The notes under the pieces were generated by a model. The model did not search any database. It saw only the letters and a list, made by a program, of their open reading frames with translations, and had not been told where the DNA came from. From positions 1 to 64,000 of the forward strand of contig JAJDAC010000053.1 of NCBI GenBank assembly GCA_029262065.1: DNA of 64,000 bases, written 5' to 3'. This stretch comes from Candidatus Krumholzibacteriota bacterium. Lineage in GTDB: Bacteria; Krumholzibacteriota; Krumholzibacteriia; JAJRXK01. The translations under genes and the position numbers were made by a program. Below, piece after piece: positions 43,333-51,413 of this stretch. Position 1 is the first letter of the stretch; every line of letters begins with the position of its first letter.

Positions 43333-44119
43333 AGCGGTCGGCCGCGTTGGCCCGATCGATCTGCTCCACGGCCCACAGCATCTGGTGCGCCAATCCCCGA
43401 ATCATCTTGGCTTCGCGCTGGTGCAAACGCGCGCGCGAAAACATTTCCTGATAACTACGCATCAGGCGATTCACGGTGTGCGGATACGCGTATCCGATGC
43501 CCAGGAACGCCTGCCGCAAATGGGTCGACAGGTCGTGGAGTTCGGCCGCCGATGCCGGCGGTGAACGGCGTGGCGTACGCGTCATGCGTGGCCGGGCGCG
43601 CGGGGCGTCGTCCAAGACCTCGAGGCCAGCCGTGAACAGTTCATAGCCCACCAGCAGTACCGCCTGCGCCAGGTTGTAACTGGGATGGTCGGGGTGAGCG
43701 GGAATCCACACCAGGTCGGTACACAGATCCAACTCTTCGTTGCTCAACCCATCGCGCTCGCGCCCGAACAGAAGCGCGGTGGGAACCGACTTCTCGCGGG
43801 CCTGGGTTACCCAATCGGCCGCGAACGCGCGCAGCGACTGCATGGCCCGGCGCCGGCGCCCGCGCGCCGTGAACCCCACCACGCGCTGTCGCGAGCCAAT
43901 GGCTTCGATCAGATCGTCGTGCCGGGGCGCCTGTTCGAGTACATCCTCGGCCCCGTGGCAGAACTTCAGGGCTTCCTCATGGTCGGGGTAGCTGGGAGCT
44001 ACGATGACCAGTTCACCCAGGCCGGTGTTCTTCACCGCGCGCGCGGCCGCACCCACGTTGCCGCCGAACATGGGACCCACCAAAACCGCCGCGCAGTCCT
44101 GTAGCAACTGATCCCCCAC
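43289..44119 (-). CDS. TrmJ-like tRNA/rRNA 2'-O-methyltransferase
   Basis: A 276-residue SPOUT-class methyltransferase. VLVGPMFGGNVGAAARAVKNTG, a central ALLFGRERDGLSNEELDLC and PSYNLAQAVLLVGYEL are the three knot motifs of the TrmH/TrmJ family. The C-terminal helical extension (LSTHLRQAFLGIGYAYPHTVNRLMRSYQEMFSRARLHQREAKMIRGLAHQM) is characteristic of TrmJ, which methylates the 2'-OH at position 32 of tRNA. The start is a GTG at 44119. It lies 24 bases downstream of the nitrilase and probably belongs to the EgtB unit. The 3' end overlaps the thioredoxin gene by 44 bases. Confidence 0.88.
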   Translation of the reverse strand: MGDQLLQDCAAVLVGPMFGGNVGAAARAVKNTGLGELVIVAPSYPDHEEALKFCHGAEDVLEQAPRHDDLIEAIGSRQRVVGFTARGRRRRAMQSLRAFAADWVTQAREKSVPTALLFGRERDGLSNEELDLCTDLVWIPAHPDHPSYNLAQAVLLVGYELFTAGLEVLDDAPRARPRMTRTPRRSPPASAAELHDLSTHLRQAFLGIGYAYPHTVNRLMRSYQEMFSRARLHQREAKMIRGLAHQMLWAVEQIDRANAADRSRTERTKTDDDTSG

Positions 44120-44143
44120 CGGAAGAAAACAGATTTCCGCGCG

Positions 44144-45082
44144 CTAGGGCCGCTGGCGCTTCACGTCGAACGAAAATACATCGGGACGCGAATAGTGACC
44201 GCTCACATCCAACGTCATGCTCTCTCGATCGATTTCGCTTGGATCGATCTCGGCCACCAACAAGGTTTCTTCATCGAACACGGGGCCGGCAATCGCGTTA
44301 CCGCGTGGCCCGTACACCGCACTGCCCCCGCGCAAGACCAGGGTGTCCGGAGCTTCGCGCAACTCGGCCGGAAGCTCCAGCTCGTCCGGCAGGTCACCCG
44401 CGCGCAACACCGCCCCCGACGCCAGCACGAAGCATCGGCCCTCGAAGGCGTAGTGCCGACTGGCTACCTGGTGCATCTCGTGCACCGTGGGCCAGGCCGC
44501 CACGTGGATCTGCTCGCCGCTATCGTGCATGGCCTGCCGGGCCATGGGCATCCAGTGCTCCCAGCAGATGAGTCCACCGACGCGACCAACGTTGGTGTCG
44601 ACCGACTGCAGTCCGGTAGCGTCGCCCGGGCCCCACACCAACCGCTCGGTGTAGGTGGGAACGAGCTTGCGGTGATGGTTCACCAGCTCGCCCGCCGCGT
44701 CGAATGTGAGCAACGAATTGTAGAGCGTGCCGTGCCCACGTGCACCGTCCACGCGCTCGTTTACACCCACTACCAATACCATGGAATGATCGCGCGCCAT
44801 GACCGACAAGCGTTCCACGGCCGGGCCCGGCACCGTCACGCTGTTGTTTCGCAGCCGCGCGAAGACCTCTTTGGTGGGCGCGTGATCCCATCGCGCCACA
44901 TCGGGACAATGGTCAAGCCACGCGGGATAACCGGGCAACCAGGTTTCGCCCAGCGACAGCAACGACACACCCTGCTGGGCGGCCTCGGCCACTGCGTCGT
45001 GCGCGCGGTCGAGGCTGGCGGAAAGGTCCGAGAAAACGGGCGCGACCTGGGCGATGCCCACGGTCAGCAAAGACGAACTCAT
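44144..45082 (-). CDS. Nitrilase-type carbon-nitrogen hydrolase
   Basis: A 312-residue enzyme of the aliphatic nitrilase/cyanide hydratase branch. The triad is E46 (GETWLPGYPAW), K139 (HHRKLVPTYTERLVWG) and C173 (GGLICWEHWMP). The GETWxPGYPxW and CWEHxMP context separates true nitrilases from amidases of the same fold. It converts nitriles to carboxylic acids and ammonia. Its ATG overlaps the EgtB stop (ATGA), so the two are translationally coupled; the link between nitrilase and thiohistidine synthesis is unexplained. Confidence 0.9.
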   Translation of the reverse strand: MSSSLLTVGIAQVAPVFSDLSASLDRAHDAVAEAAQQGVSLLSLGETWLPGYPAWLDHCPDVARWDHAPTKEVFARLRNNSVTVPGPAVERLSVMARDHSMVLVVGVNERVDGARGHGTLYNSLLTFDAAGELVNHHRKLVPTYTERLVWGPGDATGLQSVDTNVGRVGGLICWEHWMPMARQAMHDSGEQIHVAAWPTVHEMHQVASRHYAFEGRCFVLASGAVLRAGDLPDELELPAELREAPDTLVLRGGSAVYGPRGNAIAGPVFDEETLLVAEIDPSEIDRESMTLDVSGHYSRPDVFSFDVKRQRP

Positions 45083-46362
45083 TCGTGACCGTCGAGATCA
45101 CGGGCCAACCGTAGCCCGCTGAACATCCAACGTTCGTGCGCCTTGAAGAAATTGCGATAGGTAGCCCGCGTGTGCGACGCCGATGTGACGCAGGCACCGC
45201 CACGCAGCACCCATTGATCACTCATGAATTTTCCGTTGTACTCGCCCAGCGCGCCATCGGGCACGCGGTATCCGGGGTAGGCCACGTACGGCGAGCCCGT
45301 CCACTCCCAGACGTCGCCAAACATCTGGGCGGGATGGTCGCCACTTTCGGTACCGACCCGCGGATGCAGGTGACCCTGGTCCACGAAGTTTCCCTGCACC
45401 GGCAGGTGCCGCGCCATGTGTTCCCATTCGGCCTCGCGTGGCAGACGGTACCCCGACCACCGCGCGAAAGCGTCGGCCTCGTAGTAGCTGAGGTGACACA
45501 CCGGAACATCGAGTTCCAGAGGATGCTCGCCGCCCAGGGTGAACTCGAACCACTCTCCGTCTTTTTGCGCCCAGTAGAGGGGCGCCCGCCAGCCGGACTC
45601 CTGCACCGCGTCCCACCCCGCCGATAGCCACAGGTCGGGCTGCTCGTAGCCGCCCTCTTCCACGAAACTCAAGTACTCACGGTTGGTCACCAGTCGGTTG
45701 GCCAGGGCAAAGGGCCGCAGGAATTCCTGATGAACGGGAAACTCGTTGTCGAACCCGAACTCACCACCGTGGTGCCCCACTTCCACCAGGCCACCGGGGG
45801 ACTCGTGCCATTGCAGTCCTGGTGCGACCTCCGCGCCCGGGTGGGGCGCCGACTTCACGTAGGGTTGATACGCAGGGAGAAGTGGGTTGCTCGAGAACAG
45901 ATGTTTCAGGTCCATGAGCATGAGTTCCTGATGCTGCTGCTCGTGCTGGATCCCCACTTCCAACACCGGCTCGGCGATCGCTTCGTTGCGAATCAGGTCG
46001 GCCAGCTTTTCGTCGACATGATGCCGGTAGGACAAGACGCGCTCGCGCGTGGGCCGCGTCAGGATTCCCCGTTCGGGACGAGGGTGTTGATCGCCCACCG
46101 TGTTGTAGTACGAGTTGAACAACACCCGAAACTCGGGAGCGAAGGGTCGAAACTCCGGCCGTGGCTCGAGCAGGAACGTTTCGAAGAACCAGGTGGTGTG
46201 CGCCAGGTGCCACTTCACCGGACTGGCTTCGGGCATCGACTGCACCACGCAGTCTTCGGCGGTCAGCTGCGCCTGGATCTTTTCGGTGAACGCACGCACC
46301 GCGCGATACCGTGAAAGCAGGACCTCTGACCGTGGCTGGACTGCGGGGGCAGAATCGGGCAC
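45079..46362 (-). CDS. egtB: EgtB-like ergothioneine biosynthesis sulfoxide synthase
   Basis: A 427-residue non-heme iron enzyme. The N-terminal DinB-like domain has the iron-binding histidines in KWHLAHTTWFFE and GIQHEQQHQELML. The C-terminal formylglycine-generating-enzyme-like domain has VTNREYLSFVEEGGY, LPREAEWEHMAR, GDVWEWTGSPY and VLRGGACVTSASHTRATYRNFF. EgtB joins a thiol donor to hercynine with oxygen. No EgtD (histidine methyltransferase), EgtC or EgtE is in the window, so either hercynine is made elsewhere or the substrate differs. The order DUF427, egtB, nitrilase suggests one operon. Confidence 0.9.
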   Translation of the reverse strand: MPDSAPAVQPRSEVLLSRYRAVRAFTEKIQAQLTAEDCVVQSMPEASPVKWHLAHTTWFFETFLLEPRPEFRPFAPEFRVLFNSYYNTVGDQHPRPERGILTRPTRERVLSYRHHVDEKLADLIRNEAIAEPVLEVGIQHEQQHQELMLMDLKHLFSSNPLLPAYQPYVKSAPHPGAEVAPGLQWHESPGGLVEVGHHGGEFGFDNEFPVHQEFLRPFALANRLVTNREYLSFVEEGGYEQPDLWLSAGWDAVQESGWRAPLYWAQKDGEWFEFTLGGEHPLELDVPVCHLSYYEADAFARWSGYRLPREAEWEHMARHLPVQGNFVDQGHLHPRVGTESGDHPAQMFGDVWEWTGSPYVAYPGYRVPDGALGEYNGKFMSDQWVLRGGACVTSASHTRATYRNFFKAHERWMFSGLRLARDLDGHE

Positions 46363-46383
46363 GTGAATCTCCAGACGGGTGGG

Positions 46384-46665
46384 CTACGCCACCACTTCGA
46401 CGCCCTTCCAGAACGCCACATGATCTTTGATCTGAGCGGCCGCGTCTTTGGGATCGGCGTAGTACCAGGCGGCGCCTTCGTTGACCTCACCATCGACCAC
46501 CACGTCGTAGTAGCTGGCCTGGCCCTTCCAGGGGCACACGGTCATCTGTCCGCTGGGACGTACGTGATCGGCTGCGATCGCGCTGGGCGGGAAGTAGTGG
46601 TTTCCCTCAACGGTGACCGTGGTCTCGCTCTCGGCGATCACGGCCCCTTTCCACATGGCCTTCAT
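46384..46665 (-). CDS. DUF427 protein
   Basis: A 93-residue protein with the DUF427 signature (AESETTVTVEGNHYFPPSAI, TVCPWKGQASYYDVVVDGEV, AAWYYADPKDAAAQIKDHVAFWKGVEV). It is close to the usual family length, with a conserved CPWKG segment. Function unestablished. GGAG upstream supports the ATG at 46665. It is the first gene of the minus-strand unit with egtB, 21 bases ahead of it. The 248 bases between it and the divergent sigma gene contain a GGCGGC-GGCCGCC hairpin but no gene. Confidence 0.85.
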   Translation of the reverse strand: MKAMWKGAVIAESETTVTVEGNHYFPPSAIAADHVRPSGQMTVCPWKGQASYYDVVVDGEVNEGAAWYYADPKDAAAQIKDHVAFWKGVEVVA

Positions 46666-46913
46666 CGGTGCGGTCTCCAGGAGGGGGAGGTGAAAGTCAT
46701 TCCAGGTCAGTATAGGGAGTCAGCGACGTGAAGCCCAGAAACCGCCGAAATCGGCCGATCGAACCCGGTTCGAGACCCTCCGGCGGCAATGGCCGCCTTC
46801 CTCTGGCCGACCACGGTGGCCTGCCGTATCATTGCGCCTCCACACCTGGGAACTGCCACGGGAAGCCTTTGTGACTTCTCGACTTCGCCACTGTCCTGAA
46901 CTAGGACGGGTAC

Positions 46914-47510
46914 GTGACCCGATTTGCAGACATGCCCGACGAGGCCCTGGTAACCATGGCCCGCGAGTCCCCCGAGGGGGACTTACGAGCGTTTGAGGAA
47001 CTCGTGCGTCGACATCAGACGCCGGTGTCCACGAATTGTCGTTACCTGAGCCGCTCGGAAACCGACGCCGAGGACCTGGCCCAGGAGGTCTTCATGAAGG
47101 CCTACTTTGGCCTGGCCAGTTTCGAGGGCCGGTCGCCGTTTGGAGCGTGGGTCAAGCGCATCAAGGTGAACCACTGCCTCAACTTCATTCGAAAGAAGAA
47201 GGGGCAGTCGTTCGTCGACGTCGACGAAGATTACATGGAGAGCGAACCGGCGTTGCAGGTCAACCCGGTGGCTGATCGACTGCTCGAGCAGATGACGCAG
47301 CGAGAGCGAATCCGTGAGGTTCTCGATTCGCTGCCCGATACGTTGCGGGTGCCGCTCATCCTCCGTGATCACGATGGCTTGGCGTACGAAGAGATCGCCG
47401 AGCAGATGAAGATCGGGTTGTCGGCCACGAAGATGCGCATCAAGCGAGCGCGGGAAGAATTTCGCGCGCGGTACACGCAGCTGGAGCAGGCCCAGGACGG
47501 AATACCATGA
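46914..47510 (+). CDS. ECF sigma factor
   Basis: A 198-residue RpoE-like sigma factor. Region 2: LRAFEELVRRHQTPVSTNCRYLSRSETDAEDLAQEVFMKAYFGLASFEGRSPFGAWVKRIKVNHCLNFIRKKK. Region 4: REVLDSLPDTLRVPLILRDHDGLAYEEIAEQMKIGLSATKMRIKRAREEFR. The start is the GTG at 46914 with AGGA upstream. Downstream genes on the same strand (small protein, two mechanosensitive channels, OmpA and LEA14-like lipoproteins) suggest envelope or osmotic stress as the theme. No obvious anti-sigma factor follows, unlike the sigma gene at 29341. Confidence 0.9.
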   Translation: MTRFADMPDEALVTMARESPEGDLRAFEELVRRHQTPVSTNCRYLSRSETDAEDLAQEVFMKAYFGLASFEGRSPFGAWVKRIKVNHCLNFIRKKKGQSFVDVDEDYMESEPALQVNPVADRLLEQMTQRERIREVLDSLPDTLRVPLILRDHDGLAYEEIAEQMKIGLSATKMRIKRAREEFRARYTQLEQAQDGIP

Positions 47511-47755
47511 ACGAGGACGAAATAGATATCGATCCGGGCGAGCCCATCGCCGAACTGGCCGATCTGGCCGAGCCGGCGCCGCAATCGCTTTTGGGTCGTG
47601 TACGGGCCGGAATCGACCGCAAGGTGTTCGGTAGCCAGCTGCTCGACCTCACTGGTCCCGTGCTTGGCCACACACTCATGGAATTCCTGTCGATGATCTT
47701 CGAATTCTTCTCGAGCGGGAAAGCCGAGAACGACCAGGAGGAACCTCGTGAATGA
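47507..47755 (+). CDS. Small acidic protein of unknown function
   Basis: An 82-residue protein, strongly acidic at both ends (MNEDEIDIDPGEPIAELADLAEP, AENDQEEPRE) with a hydrophobic centre (LLDLTGPVLGHTLMEFLSMIFEFFSS). It overlaps the sigma gene (ATGA) and the following channel gene by eight bases, so it is embedded in the operon. Position suggests a regulator of the sigma factor, but it lacks the ZAS motif. No family recognised. Confidence 0.65.
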   Translation: MNEDEIDIDPGEPIAELADLAEPAPQSLLGRVRAGIDRKVFGSQLLDLTGPVLGHTLMEFLSMIFEFFSSGKAENDQEEPRE

Positions 47756-48569
47756 AAACGTGGGCATCCGCGAATCCCTGACTGAAATCTACCACCAACT
47801 GTCGCAGTTCGTGGTGGACCTGGTACCGCGATTGGTCACCGGCCTGGCCGTGTTGATCATCGGCATCATTCTGGCCAAAATCCTCGAAAAGGTCGTGGGC
47901 GGCACGCTGTCGCGCATCAAATTCGACGCCGCTATGGAACGCGTGGGGCTAACGAACACGCTGCAGGGCGTGGGCGTGAAACAAGAACCCAGCCGCGCGG
48001 TAGCCCGACTCATCTACTTGTTGTTGGTCATCCTGTTTCTGCAATCGGCGGCCAACGCCGTGGGGCTGGCGGTCATCAGCCAGGCCATCGAATCGTTCTT
48101 CGCCTACCTGCCCAACCTCGTCGCGGCCGTGCTCATCATTCTATTGGGCAACACCGTGGGTCAATTCGCGCGCCGCGCCGTCGAGCAGTCCGGACGTGAC
48201 TCGGGGCTGGACTACGCGCCCGCGTTGGGGCGCGCGGTGTCGGCTTCGATCCTGTTCATCGTGGCCATCATGGCCATCACCCAGCTGGGCATCGACACCG
48301 CGATGATCAATACCATCGTAATAATCTCGCTGGCCGGCAGCGCGGCCGCGTTCGCGCTGAGCTTCGGCTTGGGAACACGTGAGATCACGCGCAACATCGT
48401 GGCCGGTTTCTACCTGCGAAAACTCATGCGCGCCGGCGACGAGGTCGAAGCGCTTGGCGAATCGGGTACGTTGACCGCGATCACAGCCACCAAGACCGTG
48501 CTGGAACGGGACGGCAGACTTACTACACTTCCGAACAGTCAGCTTATTGATAGTACCGTACGGAGATAG
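47748..48569 (+). CDS. MscS-like membrane protein with conserved TM-helix repeats
   Basis: A 273-residue membrane protein with TM-helix repeats typical of the small-conductance channel family (LVPRLVTGLAVLIIGIILAKILEKVVGG, LPNLVAAVLIILLGNTVGQFARRAVEQ, ALSFGLGTREITRNIVAGFYLRKLMRAGDEVEALGESGTLTAITATKTVLERDGRLTTLPNSQL). The pore-type helix (AAFALSFGLGTREITRNIVAG) is present, but it stops shortly after the beta domain and lacks the usual C-terminal alpha/beta domain. The GTG at 47748 follows GGAGG. Likely a mechanosensitive channel component. Confidence 0.8.
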   Translation: MNENVGIRESLTEIYHQLSQFVVDLVPRLVTGLAVLIIGIILAKILEKVVGGTLSRIKFDAAMERVGLTNTLQGVGVKQEPSRAVARLIYLLLVILFLQSAANAVGLAVISQAIESFFAYLPNLVAAVLIILLGNTVGQFARRAVEQSGRDSGLDYAPALGRAVSASILFIVAIMAITQLGIDTAMINTIVIISLAGSAAAFALSFGLGTREITRNIVAGFYLRKLMRAGDEVEALGESGTLTAITATKTVLERDGRLTTLPNSQLIDSTVRR

Positions 48570-48590
48570 GCCGAGCGGGAACGCGCTGCT

Positions 48591-48619
48591 TTGACGTGGC
48601 GTTCATCCTCTGTTAAAAC
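48591..48619 (+). promoter_or_regulatory. Putative promoter of the second mscS gene
   Basis: TTGACG at 48591-48596, 17 bases, TAAAAC at 48614-48619, in a 98-base gap, so this gene may also be transcribed independently of the sigma operon. Confidence 0.4.
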
Positions 48620-48667
48620 CACCGCCGACCTGAAACCGCAGTAGCAACGGCCCGGGGGACATTCAGT

Positions 48668-49492
48668 ATGGACAAGATCGACATGGCAACGGTTTTGCCG
48701 CAGCTCGTGGAGTTCGCCACCACGTACGGTATCCGCGTGGTGGGCGCCATTGTCATTCTGATCGTCGGTCGCATCGCGTCCGGCGTGATTGGTGGCGCGG
48801 TGCGCAAGGGGCTCCAGAAGCGGAACACAGCCGACGGTATTGTCGGCTTCGTATCCAGCCTGGTCCGTTTCGCCGTGCTGGCGTTCGCGATCATTGCCGC
48901 GCTCAGCAAATTCGGCGTGGAGACCACGTCATTCGTGGCTGTCATGGGTGCCGCGGGCTTCGCGGTGGGAATGGCCCTACAGGGCTCATTGGGCAACTTC
49001 GCGGCCGGAATCCTCATTCTGGCGTTCCGACCGTTCAAGGTGGGCGACGTCATCGAGGCGGCGGGATCAAAGGGGAAAGTCAACGAGATCGGGATTTTCA
49101 CTACGATCCTGAACACGCCCGACAACCAGAAAATCATCATTCCCAACGGCGCGGTCACCAGCGGAACCATCACCAACATCAACGCATATGATACACGCCG
49201 TGTGGACCTTGTGGCCGGAATTGGCTACGGTGACGACATTGCCAAGGCCAAAAGCGTCCTTGAAAGCCTGGTGGGCAAGCACCCCAAGGTGCTGAAGGAC
49301 CCGGCCCCGACCATCGAAGTAAACGCACTCGCCGATTCGTCCGTGAACTTCGTAGTAAGACCCTGGGTCAACACCCCAGACTACTGGGCTGTCTATTACG
49401 ACCTGACCCGAAGCATCAAAGAAGAATTCGATCGCAACGGAATCAGCATTCCGTTCCCCCAACGCGATGTGCATGTGCACAACGTGAACTAA
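48668..49492 (+). CDS. mscS: Small-conductance mechanosensitive channel
   Basis: A 274-residue MscS, close in length to the E. coli protein. Three N-terminal helices end in the pore helix with its glycine/alanine rhythm (FVAVMGAAGFAVGMALQGSLGNFAAGILILAFRPFKVGDVIEAAGSKGKVNEIGIFTTIL), followed by NQKIIIPNGAVTSGTITNI and the C-terminal domain (DTRRVDLVAGIGYGDDIAKAK, FNRNG-type end ISIPFPQRDVHVHNVN). It opens under membrane tension to release solutes on osmotic downshock. Confidence 0.93.
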   Translation: MDKIDMATVLPQLVEFATTYGIRVVGAIVILIVGRIASGVIGGAVRKGLQKRNTADGIVGFVSSLVRFAVLAFAIIAALSKFGVETTSFVAVMGAAGFAVGMALQGSLGNFAAGILILAFRPFKVGDVIEAAGSKGKVNEIGIFTTILNTPDNQKIIIPNGAVTSGTITNINAYDTRRVDLVAGIGYGDDIAKAKSVLESLVGKHPKVLKDPAPTIEVNALADSSVNFVVRPWVNTPDYWAVYYDLTRSIKEEFDRNGISIPFPQRDVHVHNVN

Positions 49493-49521
49493 CAAGAACC
49501 CTCCACCCGGAGAAATTGAAC

Positions 49522-50184
49522 ATGCGACGTTTAGTAAGTTTGGCCCTGGTAGTGGCCATGATTGCAGCCGTTCCCGGCTGTTCCACCAAGAGCGGCGCCA
49601 TTGTCGGCGCCGGTACCGGTGGCGTTATTGGCGGAGTCATCGGTAGCCGATCGGGCAACACCGCCGTGGGTGCCATTCTGGGTGCCGCCATCGGTGGTGC
49701 CGCCGGTGCCGTCATTGGCAACTACATGGATGATCAGGCCGAAGAGATCGAACGCGATCTCGAAGGAGCCACGGTTGAGCGCGTGGGTGAAGGCATCAAG
49801 ATCACGTTCGACTCGGGCATCCTGTTCGACGTGAATCGCTCTGACCTTCAGCCCCAGGCACAGACCAACCTGGCGAACCTGGCCACCATTCTGAAGAAGT
49901 ACGACGACACCGAGATCCTGATCGAGGGTCACACCGATGCCGACGGTTCCGAAGAGCACAACATGAACCTGTCGCGCAGCCGCGCGCAGTCGGTGGCCAA
50001 CAACCTGGCCGGCGCCCAGGTCAGCGCTACCCGGTTCACCATCATGGGCTACGGCGAAAGCCAGCCTATTGCCTCCAACGAATCGTCGGTAGGCAAGCAG
50101 CAGAACCGACGCGTCGAACTGGCCATCATGGCCAACGACGAGCTGAAGAAGGTGGCCGAGCGCGAAGCCGGCGGCGGTCGATGA
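49522..50184 (+). CDS. OmpA-family lipoprotein
   Basis: A 220-residue lipoprotein (AAVPGC, lipidated C20; GGAG upstream of the ATG at 49522). A glycine-zipper segment (GAIVGAGTGGVIGGVIGSRSGNTAVGAILGAAIGGAAGAVIGNYMDDQ) precedes an OmpA peptidoglycan-binding domain (GIKITFDSGILFDVNRSDLQPQAQTNL, IEGHTDADGSEEHNMNLSRSRAQSV, GYGESQPIASN, QQNRRVELAI). It anchors the outer membrane to peptidoglycan. Its stop overlaps the next start (ATGA). Confidence 0.9.
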   Translation: MRRLVSLALVVAMIAAVPGCSTKSGAIVGAGTGGVIGGVIGSRSGNTAVGAILGAAIGGAAGAVIGNYMDDQAEEIERDLEGATVERVGEGIKITFDSGILFDVNRSDLQPQAQTNLANLATILKKYDDTEILIEGHTDADGSEEHNMNLSRSRAQSVANNLAGAQVSATRFTIMGYGESQPIASNESSVGKQQNRRVELAIMANDELKKVAEREAGGGR

Positions 50185-51041
50185 TCTCGTTCCGCACACG
50201 TTTGGGTGGGGTGATGCTCGTTATGGGCATCACCCTGCTTTCCGGCTGCGCTTCGGTCGTGGACGCGTTACGCGATGCTTCGATGCGACCTTCGGCCAGC
50301 ATCACCGGTACACGCCTGGCCGACCTGAACCTGCAGGCCGTGGATCTGGTGTTCGACATCCAGATCACCAACCCCATGACCGTCGCCCTGCCGTTGGTCG
50401 ACATCGGGTTCGGCCTGGCTACCGACGCCGAGATTTTTCTCAGCGGACGCACCGCCATGCAGGGCAGCGTGCCCGCCGGCGGCAACCGCACCATCCAGCT
50501 ACCGATTTCCGTCGACTTCTCGGAAACCCTCGACCTGCTGTCGCGCCTGCGACCGGGCCAGGTGGTTCCGTACACCGCCAGCCTTACGTTGGCCGTCGAC
50601 GCACCCGGACTGGGCCCGCTCGAACTCCCGTTGAATACCACCGGCGAGTTTCCCATTCCCAACGCACCGTCGGTCGACCTGGGCAAGGTCGAGTGGACCA
50701 ACTTCTCGTTGAACTCGATCGCCGGCGTCATGAACGTCGACATCGGCAACACCAACGAATTTCCGTTCGAACTCAGCGACCTTTCCTATTCGCTGTCGCT
50801 GGCCGGGGCCGATGTCACGCAGGGCGTGATGGACCAGGCCACGTCGTTCGCGGCCAAGGAAAAGTCCACGCTGCGGATCCCCATTGGGTTCTCACCGCTG
50901 CAGCTGGGCGTGGGTCTGTTCAACGCGTTGAAAGAGTCGGATACCAGTTACAACATGGCTGGGAATCTTTCTTTGGATACGCAGTTTGGGAAGTTGGATT
51001 TGCCGTATGACAAGTCTGGGAGTACGGAGATGACGCGGTAA
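50181..51041 (+). CDS. LEA14-like (type 2 LEA, WHy) lipoprotein
   Basis: A 286-residue lipoprotein (LLSGC). Two LEA14-type beta-sandwich domains are visible: LNLQAVDLVFDIQITNPMTVALPLVDIGFGLATDAEIFLSGR and VEWTNFSLNSIAGVMNVDIGNTNEFPFELSDLSYSLSLAGADV. Type 2 LEA domains are associated with desiccation and osmotic protection and may bind lipids or proteins. Linked by four bases to the OmpA lipoprotein. The last gene before the inverted-repeat element at 51062. Confidence 0.8.
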   Translation: MISFRTRLGGVMLVMGITLLSGCASVVDALRDASMRPSASITGTRLADLNLQAVDLVFDIQITNPMTVALPLVDIGFGLATDAEIFLSGRTAMQGSVPAGGNRTIQLPISVDFSETLDLLSRLRPGQVVPYTASLTLAVDAPGLGPLELPLNTTGEFPIPNAPSVDLGKVEWTNFSLNSIAGVMNVDIGNTNEFPFELSDLSYSLSLAGADVTQGVMDQATSFAAKEKSTLRIPIGFSPLQLGVGLFNALKESDTSYNMAGNLSLDTQFGKLDLPYDKSGSTEMTR

Positions 51042-51061
51042 GTGCCGGGGGCGATAGGGCC

Positions 51062-51190
51062 GGGCGCGATGGGATGAATAGGTGCGTCTTCACTTAGCTG
51101 TCCCGGCAAATAGCATTGAGCTCTGCATTCTTGGCATCGGAGCGCCGGGATCAGAATCGTTCAGCCGCACCTATTCATCCCATCGCGCCC
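51062..51190. mobile_element. 129-bp miniature inverted-repeat element
   Basis: The first 25 bases (51062-51086, starting GGGCGCGATGGGATG) are a perfect reverse complement of the last 25 (51166-51190). Internally TCCCGGC (51100-51106) and GCCGGGA (51144-51150) repeat the symmetry, so a single strand would fold into a long rod. No coding capacity and no obvious target-site duplication. This resembles a MITE or REP-type element mobilised in trans. Confidence 0.75.
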
Positions 51191-51220
51191 TGCTTCGCAG
51201 GTTTGCTTCGCAGGTTTGCT
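51191..51220. repeat. 13-bp tandem repeat beside the inverted-repeat element
   Basis: TGCTTCGCAGGTT occurs twice in tandem and is followed by TGCT, directly abutting the right end of the element. The rest of the gap to 51413 shows no gene; it has an AT-rich patch at 51315-51345 and a possible -10 TATGAT at 51379. Confidence 0.6.
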
Positions 51221-51413
51221 CTGTAGCGTTCCCGCCGGCCCGGTAGCCCTCGACCAGACTAGTCGGCCCGGCGAAGACCTCCTTCTGCGGGTCGAATGTT
51301 CACCCGGGTAACCTGTTGTAATTAAGCAAACTAGATTTTCGGAACGCGATCGTCGGGCGAGCGTGGAGTGGGGCCCTGTATGATTATGGGGTCCCCAACG
51401 TTCGGGTCTCCCT

